A stretch of 50,904 nt of DNA from Maritimibacter sp. REDSEA-S28_B5 (GCA_001626765.1 LUOO01000044.1:1-50904); one strand, 5' to 3'; counted from the first letter of the stretch, positions 8,529-17,865 are shown. Program-made: numbers and translations. The notes: generated by a model from the letters alone, not told the origin.

Positions 8529-8684
8529 GTCCGTAAACTCGCGATGCGGGGACCTGTCGGCTAAGCCTCGGGTCCGGTTCGCCTCCCCCCGCGCTGGCTA
8601 ACGCGAGGCGAGGGGGCGGGGCAACCCGTGGCGTGGTTCGGGTCTGTGCGGTTGCGCACGGGCGAGCGAGTTTCTGCGCAGGAC

Positions 8685-9572
8685 CTAGAAGTGCTTTTCG
8701 AAGAAATGGTCGGGGTAAGGGTCGTCGTTGAAACGGTCGATCTCGGTCCAGCCAAGGCGGCGGTAGAGTGCGACGGCTTCCGGCAACTGGCTGTTCGTGT
8801 CGAGGCGCAGGGTGGTCATGCCGAGGGTGCGCGCCGCCTCTTCGATCCGGGTCATGAACCGTTTGGCGAGGCCTAGGCCCCGGGCGGAGGGCGCGATCCA
8901 GAGGCGTTTGACCTCGCCCCATGGCGTGGCGTCCTCCCAATGGCCCTTGAGGCCGCCACAGCCGATGGGCAGGCCATCTGACATGGCGACAAAGAACCCG
9001 CCTTGGGGCGCGATCATGCTCGTTGCTTCGGGGTCCTTGGAGAGATGAACGTCGAAACCGCGTTCGAACCGCCGGGCAAGCTCGGCAAAATATTCCGTGA
9101 GACAATAGAGCGCCTCGGGGCTGCGTGGGTCGGTTTCGACAAGCTCCACGGCATGGCGCCCGAGGGCCGAGGCGATGAGATCCATCGCGGCGATGAGCGC
9201 CTCCGCGTTCGGATGGGTCGCGATCATGCGCCCGGCGCGGTCGTTGGAAATCGCCTCGTATGCGTCGAACTCCGCTTGCCCCTTGGGGGTGAGCACCACC
9301 ACCCGACGGCGCGCGTCGGCGGGGTCGGCGCTCGTCGCGACGAGGCCTTCGTCCTCCAGCCCGCGCAGAAGCCGGCTCATGAGACCGGAATCGAGCCCGA
9401 GGTAGTCGCGAATCGCGGCCACCTCATTGGTGCCCCGGCCGATGGCGTTCAGCACACGGGCCGCGCCGAGTGGTCGTCCCCGTCCGAGAAAGCTCTGGTC
9501 CATGACCCCCGTCTCACGGGTCACGGCGCGGTGGAAGCGGCGGATGCGGTCGATCTCGGAGGGTGCAAACAT
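8685..9572 (-). CDS. MarR-GNAT fusion: regulator with acetyltransferase domain
   Basis: A 295-residue two-domain protein. Residues 1 to about 145 are a MarR winged helix ([20 protein letters not shown], then [19 protein letters not shown]). Residues about 150-295 are a GNAT domain with [19 protein letters not shown] as the acetyl-CoA loop and [13 protein letters not shown] at the end. This fusion is a known architecture (helix-turn-helix plus GNAT) with few characterised members. A 6-bp inverted repeat lies 25 bp upstream of the start, suggesting autoregulation. Confidence 0.88.
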   Translation of the reverse strand: MFAPSEIDRIRRFHRAVTRETGVMDQSFLGRGRPLGAARVLNAIGRGTNEVAAIRDYLGLDSGLMSRLLRGLEDEGLVATSADPADARRRVVVLTPKGQAEFDAYEAISNDRAGRMIATHPNAEALIAAMDLIASALGRHAVELVETDPRSPEALYCLTEYFAELARRFERGFDVHLSKDPEATSMIAPQGGFFVAMSDGLPIGCGGLKGHWEDATPWGEVKRLWIAPSARGLGLAKRFMTRIEEAARTLGMTTLRLDTNSQLPEAVALYRRLGWTEIDRFNDDPYPDHFFEKHF

Positions 9573-9596
9573 TTCGGACTCGAGTCAGCTAATTTT

Positions 9597-9612
9597 TCTG
9601 ACATTGGTCAGA
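9597..9612. promoter_or_regulatory. Inverted repeat TCTGAC-N4-GTCAGA
   Basis: A perfect 6-bp inverted repeat with a 4-bp spacer, between the MarR-GNAT gene (start 9572) and nadD (start 9685). It is a likely binding site of the adjacent MarR-GNAT protein. Confidence 0.4.
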
Positions 9613-9684
9613 TCAAGAGGGCAAGGTCAAGTGAGGCCACGCTATTTCGTTGACAGACCCGGCAGGCGCGGCCAATCAGGCGCG

Positions 9685-10287
9685 ATGCGTCATGATATTC
9701 CATACGCGCGGCCCGGGGCAAAGATCGGGCTTCTCGGCGGGTCCTTCGACCCGGCGCATGAGGGTCATGCCCATATCACCCGCGAGGCGTTGAAGCGGTT
9801 CCGGCTGGACGCGGTCTGGTGGCTCGTGTCGCCGGGCAACCCGCTCAAGGAGCAGGGGCCAAGGGCCATGGACCTGCGGATCGAAAGGGCGCGAAAGGTC
9901 ATCGACCATCCGAGGGTCATGGTGACCGGGATCGAGGCGCGGCTGGGCACGCGGTTCACGGCGGAAACGCTCGAGGCGCTATTCAGGGTCTATCCCGCGA
10001 CGCGCTTTGTCTGGCTCATGGGGGCCGACAACCTCGCCTCATTCCACCGCTGGGAGCGTTGGGAGTGGATTATGGAGACCCTGCCCGTGGGCGTGATCGC
10101 GCGGCCCGGCGACCGGACCGCCGCGCGCAATTCCAAGGCGGCGCAGGTCTATAACGACTACCGTATCCCCGGGCGGCACGCGGCGCAGTTGGCCGACATC
10201 CGCCCGCCGGTCTGGACCCTGGTGAACATCCCGATGCGCCCCCATTCGTCGAGCGCGATCCGGGCGCGGGGGGAATGGCGGGACTGA
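9685..10287 (+). CDS. nadD: Nicotinate-nucleotide adenylyltransferase
   Basis: A 200-residue enzyme that joins nicotinate mononucleotide and ATP to deaminated NAD, an essential step of NAD synthesis. The nucleotidyltransferase motif [11 protein letters not shown] begins at residue 18 and the C-terminal SSSAIR motif (variant of the family's ISSTxIR) is near residue 190. [10 protein letters not shown] is the conserved substrate loop. The start at 9685 is chosen because the upstream frame encodes nothing like the family; AGG lies a few bases before it. The gene is divergent from the MarR-GNAT gene. Confidence 0.92.
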   Translation: MRHDIPYARPGAKIGLLGGSFDPAHEGHAHITREALKRFRLDAVWWLVSPGNPLKEQGPRAMDLRIERARKVIDHPRVMVTGIEARLGTRFTAETLEALFRVYPATRFVWLMGADNLASFHRWERWEWIMETLPVGVIARPGDRTAARNSKAAQVYNDYRIPGRHAAQLADIRPPVWTLVNIPMRPHSSSAIRARGEWRD

Positions 10288-10403
10288 TCGCCGGAAGGGA
10301 GCGACAGGCCTGATCTCCGGTATCGGCTATCTGTGCGTCCGATCAAGGAAATGTTTCCAAACTGCCCCTTGCCGGGACCTGCCGCCTCAGGTTTACTTGC
10401 GCC

Positions 10404-11921
10404 ATGAGGGGCATTTCGAGACGTGTTTTTCTGACCGGTTTGGCGTCGTCCGTCGCAGGTTCGGCGATGGCCGAGGCGCCGTTGACGTCGATCCGTCCGC
10501 CGCCGCGCGGAGCGGTTCCGTCCGGGGGCGTTGCCGCCCCGGCCGTGGTGCAGGCAAGCACGGTCACCGCGCCTCAGGTGGATACGTTGATCGCCAATGC
10601 CAAGCTCGGCGGAGACGTGGGGTTCGTGGTCGCGGATGCCAAGACCGGCCTTATCCTGGAAGAGCGTGACGGAGGCAAGCCGATGCCGCCCGCGAGCGTG
10701 GCCAAGGCGGTCACCGCGCTCTATGCTTTCGACACGTTGGGGATGGGGCACGTGTTTCCCACCCAGATCGTGGTCACCGGGCCGATATCGGGCGGGCGGG
10801 TGCAGGGCGACCTGATCCTCGTCGGCACCGGCGATCCGACGCTCGACACCGACGGGCTTGCCGAAATGGCGCAGGGGCTCAAGGCCAAGGGCGTGACGGG
10901 AATCACCGGGCGGTTCAAGGTCTATGGCGGCGCGGTGCCCTACGTGCGGTCGATCGACCCGGAGCAGCCCGAACATCTGGGCTACAATCCTGCGGTCGGG
11001 GGGCTGAACCTCAATTACAATCGCGTGCATTTCGAATGGGCGCGCTCGGGCAATGGTTATTCCGTGGCGATGGACGGGCGGTCGGACCGCTACCGCCCCG
11101 CCGTGAAGATGGCGCGGATGGCGGTCGTGAACCGGGACTTGCCCGTCTACACCTACAAGGCGTCGGGCACGACGGACGAATGGACCGTGGCCTCTACGGC
11201 GCTGGGCAATGGCGGCTCGCGCTGGCTCCCGGTTCGGAGGCCCGATCTATATGCGGGCGAGGTGTTTCAGGCGCTGGCCTCGGTCAGCGGGATCAAGCTG
11301 CCCGCACCCGAGCCGGTGAACGCCATGCCCGGCGGCACGCCTATCGTGCAGCACAATTCGTCCAGCCTGTCGGCCATTGCGACGGACATGCTCAAGTGGT
11401 CCACGAACCTGACCGCCGAAGTGCTGGGCATGACCGCCTCGGCAAAGCGCGGGGGCGCCGGGTCGCTTCAAGCCAGCGCACAGGCGATGAGCAACTGGAT
11501 GCGGCAGGGGCTGGGGGCGCGGGACGCATCTTTCCACGATCACTCGGGCCTGTCGGACAAAAGCCGCGTTTCGGCTCAGGATATGGTGCGGATGCTGGCC
11601 AAGATGGGGCCGGGCGGGGTGCTCCACAGTCACATGAAAGAGGTCGCGGTGCGCGATGGCGACTACGACACCCTGGCCAATGCGTCCTACAAGATCCACG
11701 CCAAGACCGGGACGCTCAACTTCGTGTCCTCGCTCGCGGGCTACGTGACGGCCAATGACGGCAATGTGCTGGCCTTTGCGATCTTCACCGGCGACGTGGC
11801 GCGGCGGCGTGCCTTGTCGAAGGCGGAGATGGAACTGGCTGCGGGGGCGAAAAGCTGGGCCGGGCGCTCGCGGCTCTTGCAACAGAACCTGATCGCGCGC
11901 TGGATGACGGTCTACGCCTGA
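10404..11921 (+). CDS. dacB: D-alanyl-D-alanine carboxypeptidase/endopeptidase (PBP4 type)
   Basis: A 505-residue periplasmic serine peptidase of peptidoglycan (family S13). The N-terminus SRRVFLTG followed by a hydrophobic stretch and AMA looks like a twin-arginine signal peptide. Catalytic motifs are SVAK (98-101), STN as SxN (333-335) and KTG (434-436). The insert between the first two motifs is the PBP4-specific domain. It trims peptide side chains and cross-links during wall remodelling. It follows nadD by 116 bp and probably has its own promoter. Confidence 0.9.
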   Translation: MRGISRRVFLTGLASSVAGSAMAEAPLTSIRPPPRGAVPSGGVAAPAVVQASTVTAPQVDTLIANAKLGGDVGFVVADAKTGLILEERDGGKPMPPASVAKAVTALYAFDTLGMGHVFPTQIVVTGPISGGRVQGDLILVGTGDPTLDTDGLAEMAQGLKAKGVTGITGRFKVYGGAVPYVRSIDPEQPEHLGYNPAVGGLNLNYNRVHFEWARSGNGYSVAMDGRSDRYRPAVKMARMAVVNRDLPVYTYKASGTTDEWTVASTALGNGGSRWLPVRRPDLYAGEVFQALASVSGIKLPAPEPVNAMPGGTPIVQHNSSSLSAIATDMLKWSTNLTAEVLGMTASAKRGGAGSLQASAQAMSNWMRQGLGARDASFHDHSGLSDKSRVSAQDMVRMLAKMGPGGVLHSHMKEVAVRDGDYDTLANASYKIHAKTGTLNFVSSLAGYVTANDGNVLAFAIFTGDVARRRALSKAEMELAAGAKSWAGRSRLLQQNLIARWMTVYA

Positions 11922-11964
11922 GGAACGGGCCGCCGGGCGCTCAGCTTGGCCAAGGCCTGGCGGG

Positions 11965-12414
11965 TCACGTCAGGCATTTCTCGAACCAGACCCGGTCGAA
12001 GCCGTCTTCCTCGCGGCGGTCTATCTCGACATAGCCGAGCCTGGGATAGAGCGCGAGATTCTCCGTCATGCGCGCGTTTGTGTAGAGCCGGACGGCCCTT
12101 AGCCCCGTGGCCCGCGCGCAATCCTCGCAGAGCGCGATCAGCGTCTTGCCCACACCCTGTCCGCTTGCGTCGGGCGTGACGGCCACGCTTTCGAGAAACA
12201 TGGTCTCGCCCGTGGGGTAGAAGACGATGTAGCCCGACAGGTGCCCGCTGTCATCCACGGCCACCCGAACCCAGCCCCGCGTGATCTGTGCGGAGAAATC
12301 CGCCGACATCGGCGCGGGAGGGCGTCCGATGTCGGCGATGTAACGACCGTAGGCCAGCGCCGCGCAGTCGCGGATGCCAGCCTCGTCCGCCGTCCGGGCG
12401 AGGCGCAGGAACAT
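11965..12414 (-). CDS. GNAT-family N-acetyltransferase
   Basis: A 149-residue GNAT protein. FLESVAVTPDASGQGVGKTL holds the acetyl-CoA loop (SGQGVG) and YTNARMTENLALYPRLGYVE is the usual C-terminal helix and strand. Its start is 6 bp downstream of the GST stop, so the two form an operon. The acceptor is unknown; a role linked to detoxification is only suggested by the neighbour. Confidence 0.8.
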   Translation of the reverse strand: MFLRLARTADEAGIRDCAALAYGRYIADIGRPPAPMSADFSAQITRGWVRVAVDDSGHLSGYIVFYPTGETMFLESVAVTPDASGQGVGKTLIALCEDCARATGLRAVRLYTNARMTENLALYPRLGYVEIDRREEDGFDRVWFEKCLT

Positions 12415-12420
12415 CGAGGT

Positions 12421-13119
12421 TCAGTCGCGCGACGGAATGTTCACCGCCTTTTCCGAGGCGGGCCGCGACAGGCAGGCGGCGAGCCAGCGCATCACGTTGG
12501 GATAGTCGGACAGTCCCATGATGTCCTCGGCCTTGTATCCAGTCGTGATGGCACGCACCCAGGGCCAGCTCGCGACATCGGCGATGGTGTAGTCGTCGCC
12601 CATGATGAAGTGCTTTCCCTCGAGGTGCTTGTCGAGCACGCCCAGAAGGCGCTTGCCCTCGTTCAGGTAACGCTCCATCGGGCGCTTGTCCTCGATGTCC
12701 TTGCCGCCGAAGGCGTAGAAGAACCCGAACTGGCCAAGCATCGGGCCAAGGCCGCCCATCTGCCACATGACCCACTGAAGGGTTTCGTAACGTCGCGCGG
12801 GGTCATCGGGCAGGAACGTCCCGGTCTTTTCGGCGAGGTAGACGAGGATCGCCCCCGTCTCGAACAGGCCAAAGGGTTTGCCGCCCGGGCCTTTGGGATC
12901 AATGATCGCGGGGATCTTGTTGTTTGGGTTGAGCGACAGGAATTCGGGCGTGAACTGGTCGTCCTTCATGATGTTCACGAGATGCGGCTCGTAGGGCAGG
13001 CCGGTTTCCTCGAGCATGGCCGAAACCTTGACGCCATTGGGCGTGGGAAGGGAATAAAGCTGGATGACATTCGGGTCTTTTGCAGGCCAGCGTTTGGTGA
13101 TCGGAAAATCGTCGAGCAT
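12421..13119 (-). CDS. Glutathione S-transferase-like disulfide-bond oxidoreductase (YfcG/YghU type)
   Basis: A 232-residue GST. The thioredoxin-like N-terminal domain carries LYSLPTPNGVKVSAMLEE with TPNG as the glutathione-site loop of the nu class, then LNPNNKIPAI and LFETGAILVYLAEKTG. The helical domain has TLQWVMWQMGGLGPMLGQ and the ADVASWPW motif. This pattern matches E. coli YfcG/YghU, which reduce disulfides using glutathione. Cytoplasmic. First gene of a two-gene unit with the GNAT gene. Confidence 0.88.
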   Translation of the reverse strand: MLDDFPITKRWPAKDPNVIQLYSLPTPNGVKVSAMLEETGLPYEPHLVNIMKDDQFTPEFLSLNPNNKIPAIIDPKGPGGKPFGLFETGAILVYLAEKTGTFLPDDPARRYETLQWVMWQMGGLGPMLGQFGFFYAFGGKDIEDKRPMERYLNEGKRLLGVLDKHLEGKHFIMGDDYTIADVASWPWVRAITTGYKAEDIMGLSDYPNVMRWLAACLSRPASEKAVNIPSRD

Positions 13120-13241
13120 CTGGACATCCTTTGATGGTTTGAACTTTGTGAATTGCAGGAAAGCTAGTCACGAATGCCAGCCATTGCACCCATCTGCGTG
13201 CAATGCGCGCGCACAGAGAATGTGCGGGATGTGCAAGGTGG

Positions 13242-13689
13242 CTAGCGCAGGAAGTTGATATGGTCCGCGTGGATCGTATCGACGATGACAGGACGTTCGA
13301 CCTTTTGCCCCTCCATGTCCTCCCAGACCTGCGCGTCCCATTCGACCTTGGCGAGCGCGGGCTGGCCGGTGACCGGGGAGGGGGCGTTACCGATGACCGT
13401 CGCGGTGTGGCCCGCATCGATCTTCAACTCGACGGGATAGCCTGTCTCGGCCGGTTTGAGCGATCCGGCATATTGCGTCGTGACGATCCGGTTGCCGGGA
13501 CAGAAGCGCTTGGTCTCGAAGACCACCCGGACGTCGTCGGGGCAGTCCGTGCTGGTAGAGGGCCGGGTCGGGCGGGGGCAGCGCAGGTTCCCGCGTGATG
13601 AGATAGGCCGCGACCCCGCCGACCACGCCCAGCGCCAGCACCGCGAGCGGCAGAAGCGCGCCGGACCTCGTGGGATACGACCCTGACAT
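13242..13689 (-). pseudogene. Membrane-anchored hypothetical protein with frameshift
   Basis: From the ATG at 13689 the frame encodes a membrane anchor (LLPLAVLALGVVGGVAAYLI) then PALPPPDPALYQH. Near 13545 sense passes to another frame, continuing CPDDVRVVFETKRFCPGN and a beta-rich tail ending at 13242. The 448-bp span is one base over a multiple of three, so one extra base or a small deletion breaks the gene. A restart at GTG 13526 would give only the 94-residue tail. The family is unknown. It lies 12 bp after the TerB gene on the same strand and is probably its operon partner. Confidence 0.55.
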
Positions 13690-13701
13690 GCCCTGCGCGT
13701 C

Positions 13702-14124
13702 CTAGAGCGTCATGTGCCGGGCCCGCGCCCCGCGTTCGATCGCGGCGGCGGCGAGGCGGTCGATGGACAACTCGTAGCGGATTTCTTCGAGCAGCCGCAA
13801 TTCCGTTTCCCTGATCGCACCGTCGGCGGCCGCCACGTCGCATGCCATGGCATAGGCGGTCTCGAACAGCCGCTCAGGCAGGTTTTCCCGGACGATACCG
13901 AAAAGCGCGTCGAGCCCTTCCTCTTCGCTCATCAGGTCATAGACGGCGCTCGACACTGTGCTGATGCGGTCGGGGTCGTAGTCACCGAAGACCGGCAAAT
14001 GGTTCACGATCTCTTCGATGCGAAGCAATTCCGACGTGCGCACCGTGCCGTCCGAGACGGAAATCGCGATCATGACCGCAATCAGGCTGTCTTGCGGGGA
14101 GAAGGAATGGGGAAGATCGGGCAC
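13702..14124 (-). CDS. TerB-family (tellurite resistance-like) protein
   Basis: A 140-residue all-helical protein: SLIAVMIAISVSDGTVRTSELLRIEEIV is the first half and MACDVAAADGAIRETELRLLEEI the second. The paired D-G-x-(x)-x-x-E segments are the metal-binding-like motif of TerB domains. Found alone, without other ter genes, it is unlikely to mean tellurite resistance; lone TerB proteins are often linked to membrane or stress functions. Co-directional with the frameshifted membrane protein at 13242-13689. Confidence 0.75.
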   Translation of the reverse strand: MPDLPHSFSPQDSLIAVMIAISVSDGTVRTSELLRIEEIVNHLPVFGDYDPDRISTVSSAVYDLMSEEEGLDALFGIVRENLPERLFETAYAMACDVAAADGAIRETELRLLEEIRYELSIDRLAAAAIERGARARHMTL

Positions 14125-14252
14125 CGGGAACTCCGTGATATAGGTAAAGTCATGCAGGATTTGTCGTTGCCATGCAGAATATTGACGCTGCCCCCCTGCT
14201 TCAATAGGTAGGCGGCTTGATATGACAGACCCTCAACCCGGACGGTAAACCC

Positions 14253-15830
14253 ATGAGCACCCTTCGTGAGACCGCGATGACCTCGAAAGCCTGGCCCTTT
14301 GAAGAGGCGCGGGCACTGCTCAAACGCTATGAAAAGGGTGCGCCGGACAAGGGCTATGTGCTGTTCGAGACGGGCTATGGCCCCTCGGGCCTGCCCCATA
14401 TCGGCACCTTTGGCGAGGTGATGCGCACCACGATGATCCGCCGCGCCTTCGAGGTCATCAGCGACATTCCGACGCGGCTCATCTGTTTTTCGGACGATCT
14501 GGACGGGATGCGCAAGGTGCCGGAAAACGTGCCGGAGCAGGAGATGCTCCATGCCAATATCCAGAAGCCTCTGACGAGTGTGCCGGACCCCTTCGGGGAA
14601 TACGAGAGCTTCGGCCACCACAACAACGCGATGCTGCGCCGGTTCCTCGACACCTTCGGATTCGAATACGAGTTCTATTCGGCGACAGAATTCTACCGCT
14701 CGGGCCAGTTTGACGAGGTGCTGCTGTCGGCGGCTCGGAACTACGACAAGATCATGGGGATCATGCTGAAATCGCTGCGCGAAGAGCGCCAGCAGACCTA
14801 TTCGATCTTCTTGCCGATCCACCCGGATACGGGCCGCGTGCTTTACGTGCCGATCAAGGAGGTGAATGCCGAGGCGGGCACGATCACCTTTGACGACGAG
14901 GACGGCAAGGAGTGGACGCTGCCGGTGACGGGCGGTGCCGTGAAGCTCCAGTGGAAGCCCGACTTCGGCGCGCGCTGGGCCGCGCTCGACGTGGATTTCG
15001 AGATGTATGGCAAGGATCACAGCTCCAACACGCCGATCTATGACGGCATCTGTCGGGCGCTGGGCGGACGGGCACCCAACCATTTTGTCTATGAGCTGTT
15101 TCTGGATGACAAGGGCGAGAAGATCTCGAAGTCCAAGGGCAATGGCCTCACCATCGACGAATGGCTGACCTATGCCTCCACCGAGAGCCTTGCCTATTTC
15201 ATGTATCAAAAGCCCAAGACGGCCAAGCGCATGTTCTTTGACGTGATCCCGCGGGCGATGGACGAATACCACCAGCAGCTTGCGGCCTATCCGGGGCAAA
15301 CGCTCGAGCAGCAGCTGGCGAACCCGGTCTACCACATCCACAACGGCGACGTGCCGGAGAGCAAGATGGTGGTGAATTACTCGATGCTCCTCAATCTCGC
15401 GTCGGTGGCCTCGGCGCAGGACAAGTCGGTGCTCTGGGGCTTCATCAAGAACTACGCCCCCGAGGCGACGCCCGAGACGCACCCTGACCTCGACGCCGCC
15501 GCCGGGTTCGCGGTGAAATACTATGAGGACTTCGTGGCCCCCACGAAGCAATATCGTGTGCCGACCGATCTCGAGCGCGAGGCACTGACCGAGCTGCGCG
15601 ACAAACTGGCCGCCTATGAGGGCGAGCGCACGGGCGAGGCGCTGCAATCCGAGGTCTTTGCCGTGGGGCGCGAGCGGTTCGAGCCGATGCGAGACTGGTT
15701 CTCGGCGCTCTATCAGGTGCTGCTTGGTGCGGACCAGGGCCCGCGTTTCGGGTCGTTCATCGCGCTCTACGGCGTGGACGAGACCGTGGCGCTGATCGAC
15801 CGGGCGCTGGCGGGCGAGCTGGTCGGCTGA
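14253..15830 (+). CDS. lysK: Lysyl-tRNA synthetase, class I
   Basis: A 525-residue class I LysRS, the archaeal-type enzyme that replaces the class II LysRS in many Rhodobacterales. The HIGH motif is PHIGTF (residues 48-53) and the KMSKS motif is KISKSKGN (about 290-297) in the Rossmann catalytic domain. The C-terminal helical domain reads the lysine anticodon. It attaches lysine to tRNA-Lys in the cytoplasm. The start at 14253 is used; an ATG 24 bp further in is possible. A terminator lies 35 bp after the stop. Confidence 0.93.
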   Translation: MSTLRETAMTSKAWPFEEARALLKRYEKGAPDKGYVLFETGYGPSGLPHIGTFGEVMRTTMIRRAFEVISDIPTRLICFSDDLDGMRKVPENVPEQEMLHANIQKPLTSVPDPFGEYESFGHHNNAMLRRFLDTFGFEYEFYSATEFYRSGQFDEVLLSAARNYDKIMGIMLKSLREERQQTYSIFLPIHPDTGRVLYVPIKEVNAEAGTITFDDEDGKEWTLPVTGGAVKLQWKPDFGARWAALDVDFEMYGKDHSSNTPIYDGICRALGGRAPNHFVYELFLDDKGEKISKSKGNGLTIDEWLTYASTESLAYFMYQKPKTAKRMFFDVIPRAMDEYHQQLAAYPGQTLEQQLANPVYHIHNGDVPESKMVVNYSMLLNLASVASAQDKSVLWGFIKNYAPEATPETHPDLDAAAGFAVKYYEDFVAPTKQYRVPTDLEREALTELRDKLAAYEGERTGEALQSEVFAVGRERFEPMRDWFSALYQVLLGADQGPRFGSFIALYGVDETVALIDRALAGELVG

Positions 15831-15864
15831 GCCACGTCCGATCTTGATTTTCCAGAATGCCCCG

Positions 15865-15885
15865 GCCACGGTCGTGGCGTTTTTG
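15865..15885 (+). terminator. Rho-independent terminator after lysK
   Basis: GCCACG-GT-CGTGGC, a perfect 6-bp stem with a 2-nt gap, followed by GTTTTTG. It lies between the lysK stop and the start of the next gene at 15899. Confidence 0.65.
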
Positions 15886-15898
15886 TCTGGAGAGTTGG

Positions 15899-16390
15899 AT
15901 GCGGAACTTCGCCCTTTTGTTCGCGCTCATGGCCGGTGTCGCAGCGGCCGACACCTGGGAGGTCGGGCGCTTTGGCGTGTCCATCGACCTGCCCGAAAGC
16001 CATGAGGGGCGCAGCCTCGTCTGGCGCGCCGATCCACCGCCGGCAAATGCCGACGGGCAGCGGTTTCGGGTCGACGGCACCTCCGTTTCGGTGGCGGCCT
16101 ATGGCGGCTATGCGATGACCGACGACTTCGCCGGGACCGCCGAAGAGGCGCGGGTCTTTGCGGAGCAGGACGGGAGCAGCGTCACCTACCGCGCCAATGG
16201 TCCTGATTGGGCCGTCCTCTCTGGTCGGCGCACGGACGGGACCGTCTATTACCACCGTATGGAGATCGCGCAGTCCTGCGAAGGGAAGGATTTCGTGGCC
16301 AACGTCATGATCGAGCGCGGGGCCGAGGATCGCTGGTTCGACACGCTCACCGGGCAGATCGCCAAATCCTTGACCGGCTGCGGGGACTGA
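15899..16390 (+). CDS. Exported hypothetical protein
   Basis: A 163-residue protein with a short signal peptide (MRNFALLFALMAGVAAADT). The mature part is beta-rich: WEVGRFGVSIDLPES, VSVAAYGGYAMTDDF, YRANGPDWAVLSGRRTDGTVYYHR, with two cysteines (SCEG and TGCGD) that could form one disulfide. The start at 15899 is chosen because it gives the signal peptide; the frame is open from 15857. Roseobacter-like, no named family. Confidence 0.65.
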   Translation: MRNFALLFALMAGVAAADTWEVGRFGVSIDLPESHEGRSLVWRADPPPANADGQRFRVDGTSVSVAAYGGYAMTDDFAGTAEEARVFAEQDGSSVTYRANGPDWAVLSGRRTDGTVYYHRMEIAQSCEGKDFVANVMIERGAEDRWFDTLTGQIAKSLTGCGD

Positions 16391-16409
16391 CGGCAGGACG
16401 GGCTCAAGA

Positions 16410-16784
16410 TCAGACTTCCGAGCCGCGGGGTTCCCAAAGCTGGATCGGATTGCCCTCGGGGTCGTCGAGACGCGCGAAAACGCCGTTGGGATAGACCTCG
16501 GGGTCGACCTCGACTGCGATCCCGGCCTGGGTCAGTTCGGCCACCGCTTCCGACAGGTCGGCCACACGGAAATTCAGCATGAACTGTTGTGCCGGGTCAC
16601 CGAAATATCCGGTATCGGCGGGGAAGGGGGCAAAGACAGTTGGCCCCGCCTCTTGCCGCCAGACCTCGGCGCCATAGTCGGTTGGCACCTGCAGGATGCC
16701 GAAATGGGTGTCATACCATTGGGCGAGCGCCTGCGGGTCACGAGCCCTGAAGAATACGCCGCCGATACCCGTGATCCTGACCAT
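16410..16784 (-). CDS. VOC-family (glyoxalase/bleomycin resistance-like) protein
   Basis: A 124-residue vicinal-oxygen-chelate protein: ITGIGGVFFRARDPQALAQWY and the C-terminal ARLDDPEGNPIQLWEP are the paired beta-alpha-beta-beta-beta modules, with the final E of IQLWEP in the metal-ligand position. GGAGGTTGGC sets the start at 16784 rather than 16796. The substrate is unknown. Confidence 0.8.
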   Translation of the reverse strand: MVRITGIGGVFFRARDPQALAQWYDTHFGILQVPTDYGAEVWRQEAGPTVFAPFPADTGYFGDPAQQFMLNFRVADLSEAVAELTQAGIAVEVDPEVYPNGVFARLDDPEGNPIQLWEPRGSEV

Positions 16785-16869
16785 GCCAACCTCCATTCGA
16801 TCTCCAGAGCCTCGTCTCCCGGTGGTGTTCTGGCAAGCCTGATGAAACTCATTTGGCTTGGCGCGCGTA

Positions 16870-16888
16870 TCTCCTCCATATGAGGAGA
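16870..16888 (+). promoter_or_regulatory. Hairpin sequestering the ribosome site of the DUF4864 gene
   Basis: TCTCCTC-CATAT-GAGGAGA is a perfect 7-bp inverted repeat. Its right arm is the Shine-Dalgarno sequence (GAGGAG, 16882-16887) of the ATG at 16895. In RNA the ribosome site would be fully paired, as in RNA thermometers and other translational switches. Confidence 0.5.
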
Positions 16889-16894
16889 CGTGAC

Positions 16895-17299
16895 ATGAAG
16901 CACATTCTACTCTCGCTGACTTTGGTCTTTGCCTTCCCGCTCTTTGCGCAGGACGCGCGCGACACCGCCATTCAGGGCGTGATTTCAGGCCAGTTCGACG
17001 CTTTCATCGCCGAGGATGTGGAGGAGGCCTGGTCCTATGCCTCGCCGACGATCCAAGGCATGTTCAGAACCCCGCAGAACTTCGGGATGATGGTCGAGAA
17101 CGGCTATCCGATGGTCTGGCGTCCGACCGACACGCAGTTCATGGAGCTGCGCGACGAAGGCGGGTCGCTTTGGCAACGGGTGCAGGTGGGCGACAGTTCC
17201 GGGGTCTATCACCTGCTTGACTACAAGATGGTGCAGATCGCGGGCGAATGGCGCATCGACGCGGTGATGTATCTGGAGCAGGTCGGCGTGGGCGTGTGA
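16895..17299 (+). CDS. Exported DUF4864 protein
   Basis: A 134-residue protein with a signal peptide (MKHILLSLTLVFAFPLFAQ). The mature domain reads AIQGVISGQFDAFIAEDVEEAWSYASPTIQGMF, then FGMMVENGYPMVWRP and VYHLLDYKMVQIAGEWRIDAV, the DUF4864 pattern, an NTF2-like fold of unknown function. The start at 16895 has GAGGAG 7 bp upstream; that site is inside the hairpin at 16870-16888. Confidence 0.75.
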   Translation: MKHILLSLTLVFAFPLFAQDARDTAIQGVISGQFDAFIAEDVEEAWSYASPTIQGMFRTPQNFGMMVENGYPMVWRPTDTQFMELRDEGGSLWQRVQVGDSSGVYHLLDYKMVQIAGEWRIDAVMYLEQVGVGV

Positions 17300-17345
17300 G
17301 CCCGGATCCCGTCAGGGTACGCGACCTTTAATGGCCGAGGTCGCG

Positions 17346-17374
17346 TTAATGCTTTGTTAACCTTGGTTAACAAA
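17346..17374. promoter_or_regulatory. CtrA box overlapping a 22-bp palindrome
   Basis: TTAA-TGCTTTG-TTAA at 17346-17360 is an exact TTAA-N7-TTAA, the binding consensus of the alphaproteobacterial cell-cycle regulator CtrA. It overlaps TTTGTTAACC-TT-GGTTAACAAA at 17353-17374, a perfect 10-bp inverted repeat. Both lie 55-80 bp before the gene at 17428. Confidence 0.5.
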
Positions 17375-17427
17375 TCCCTTGGACGACCCCATATTCCTCC
17401 TGAGAGAAGGGTGGAAAGGGGACCTCG

Positions 17428-17841
17428 ATGGGTGAAACGGCGCTGGCTTTGATCCTGTGCGGGCTGCTGCTCGACGGGAAGACCGAGGTGGCGCATGAAT
17501 ATTCGGCGGCAGGTGAGGATTTCTCGATCCGCACCGACTGCGAGACCGAGACGACGGTCTACGAGGTCGGATTGGACAAACGTTCCTCCATCGACAGCGT
17601 CCACCAAGCGATCTTCGCCGCCTATCTGACCGACAAGTCGCCTGCCGTGGTCATGATTGACACCGACGGGATCGAGGACCGCTACGAATTGCAGGTCCGC
17701 AAGGTGGCCGAGGCGTTGGGCGTGGCCTATGATGTCTACGACAAGGATTTCCTGATCCGCTGGCAGATGACCGACTATCTCCGCAACTATCCGGCCCCTG
17801 AGCCATCGGTGCGCGAGCTCAGCGAACTGGCGATCGACTGA
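17428..17841 (+). CDS. Hypothetical protein under a CtrA-type promoter
   Basis: A 137-residue protein with a short hydrophobic start (MGETALALILCGLLLDG) that may be a weak signal or anchor, then an acidic mixed alpha/beta domain with VVMIDTDGIEDRYELQVRKV and WQMTDYLRNYPAPEP. AAAGGGGACC precedes the ATG. I do not recognise the family. The CtrA-like box upstream suggests cell-cycle or motility-state expression. Confidence 0.6.
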   Translation: MGETALALILCGLLLDGKTEVAHEYSAAGEDFSIRTDCETETTVYEVGLDKRSSIDSVHQAIFAAYLTDKSPAVVMIDTDGIEDRYELQVRKVAEALGVAYDVYDKDFLIRWQMTDYLRNYPAPEPSVRELSELAID

Positions 17842-17865
17842 AGCGGGACGGCAGGGGGCGAAGCC

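Noticed and set aside
13702..14124. Tellurite resistance locus
   Set aside because: Only a lone TerB-domain protein; no terC, terD or terZ genes are adjacent.
14082..15869. A 595-codon minus-strand frame opposite lysK
   Set aside because: Antisense shadow of lysyl-tRNA synthetase, low-complexity His/Arg/Val composition.
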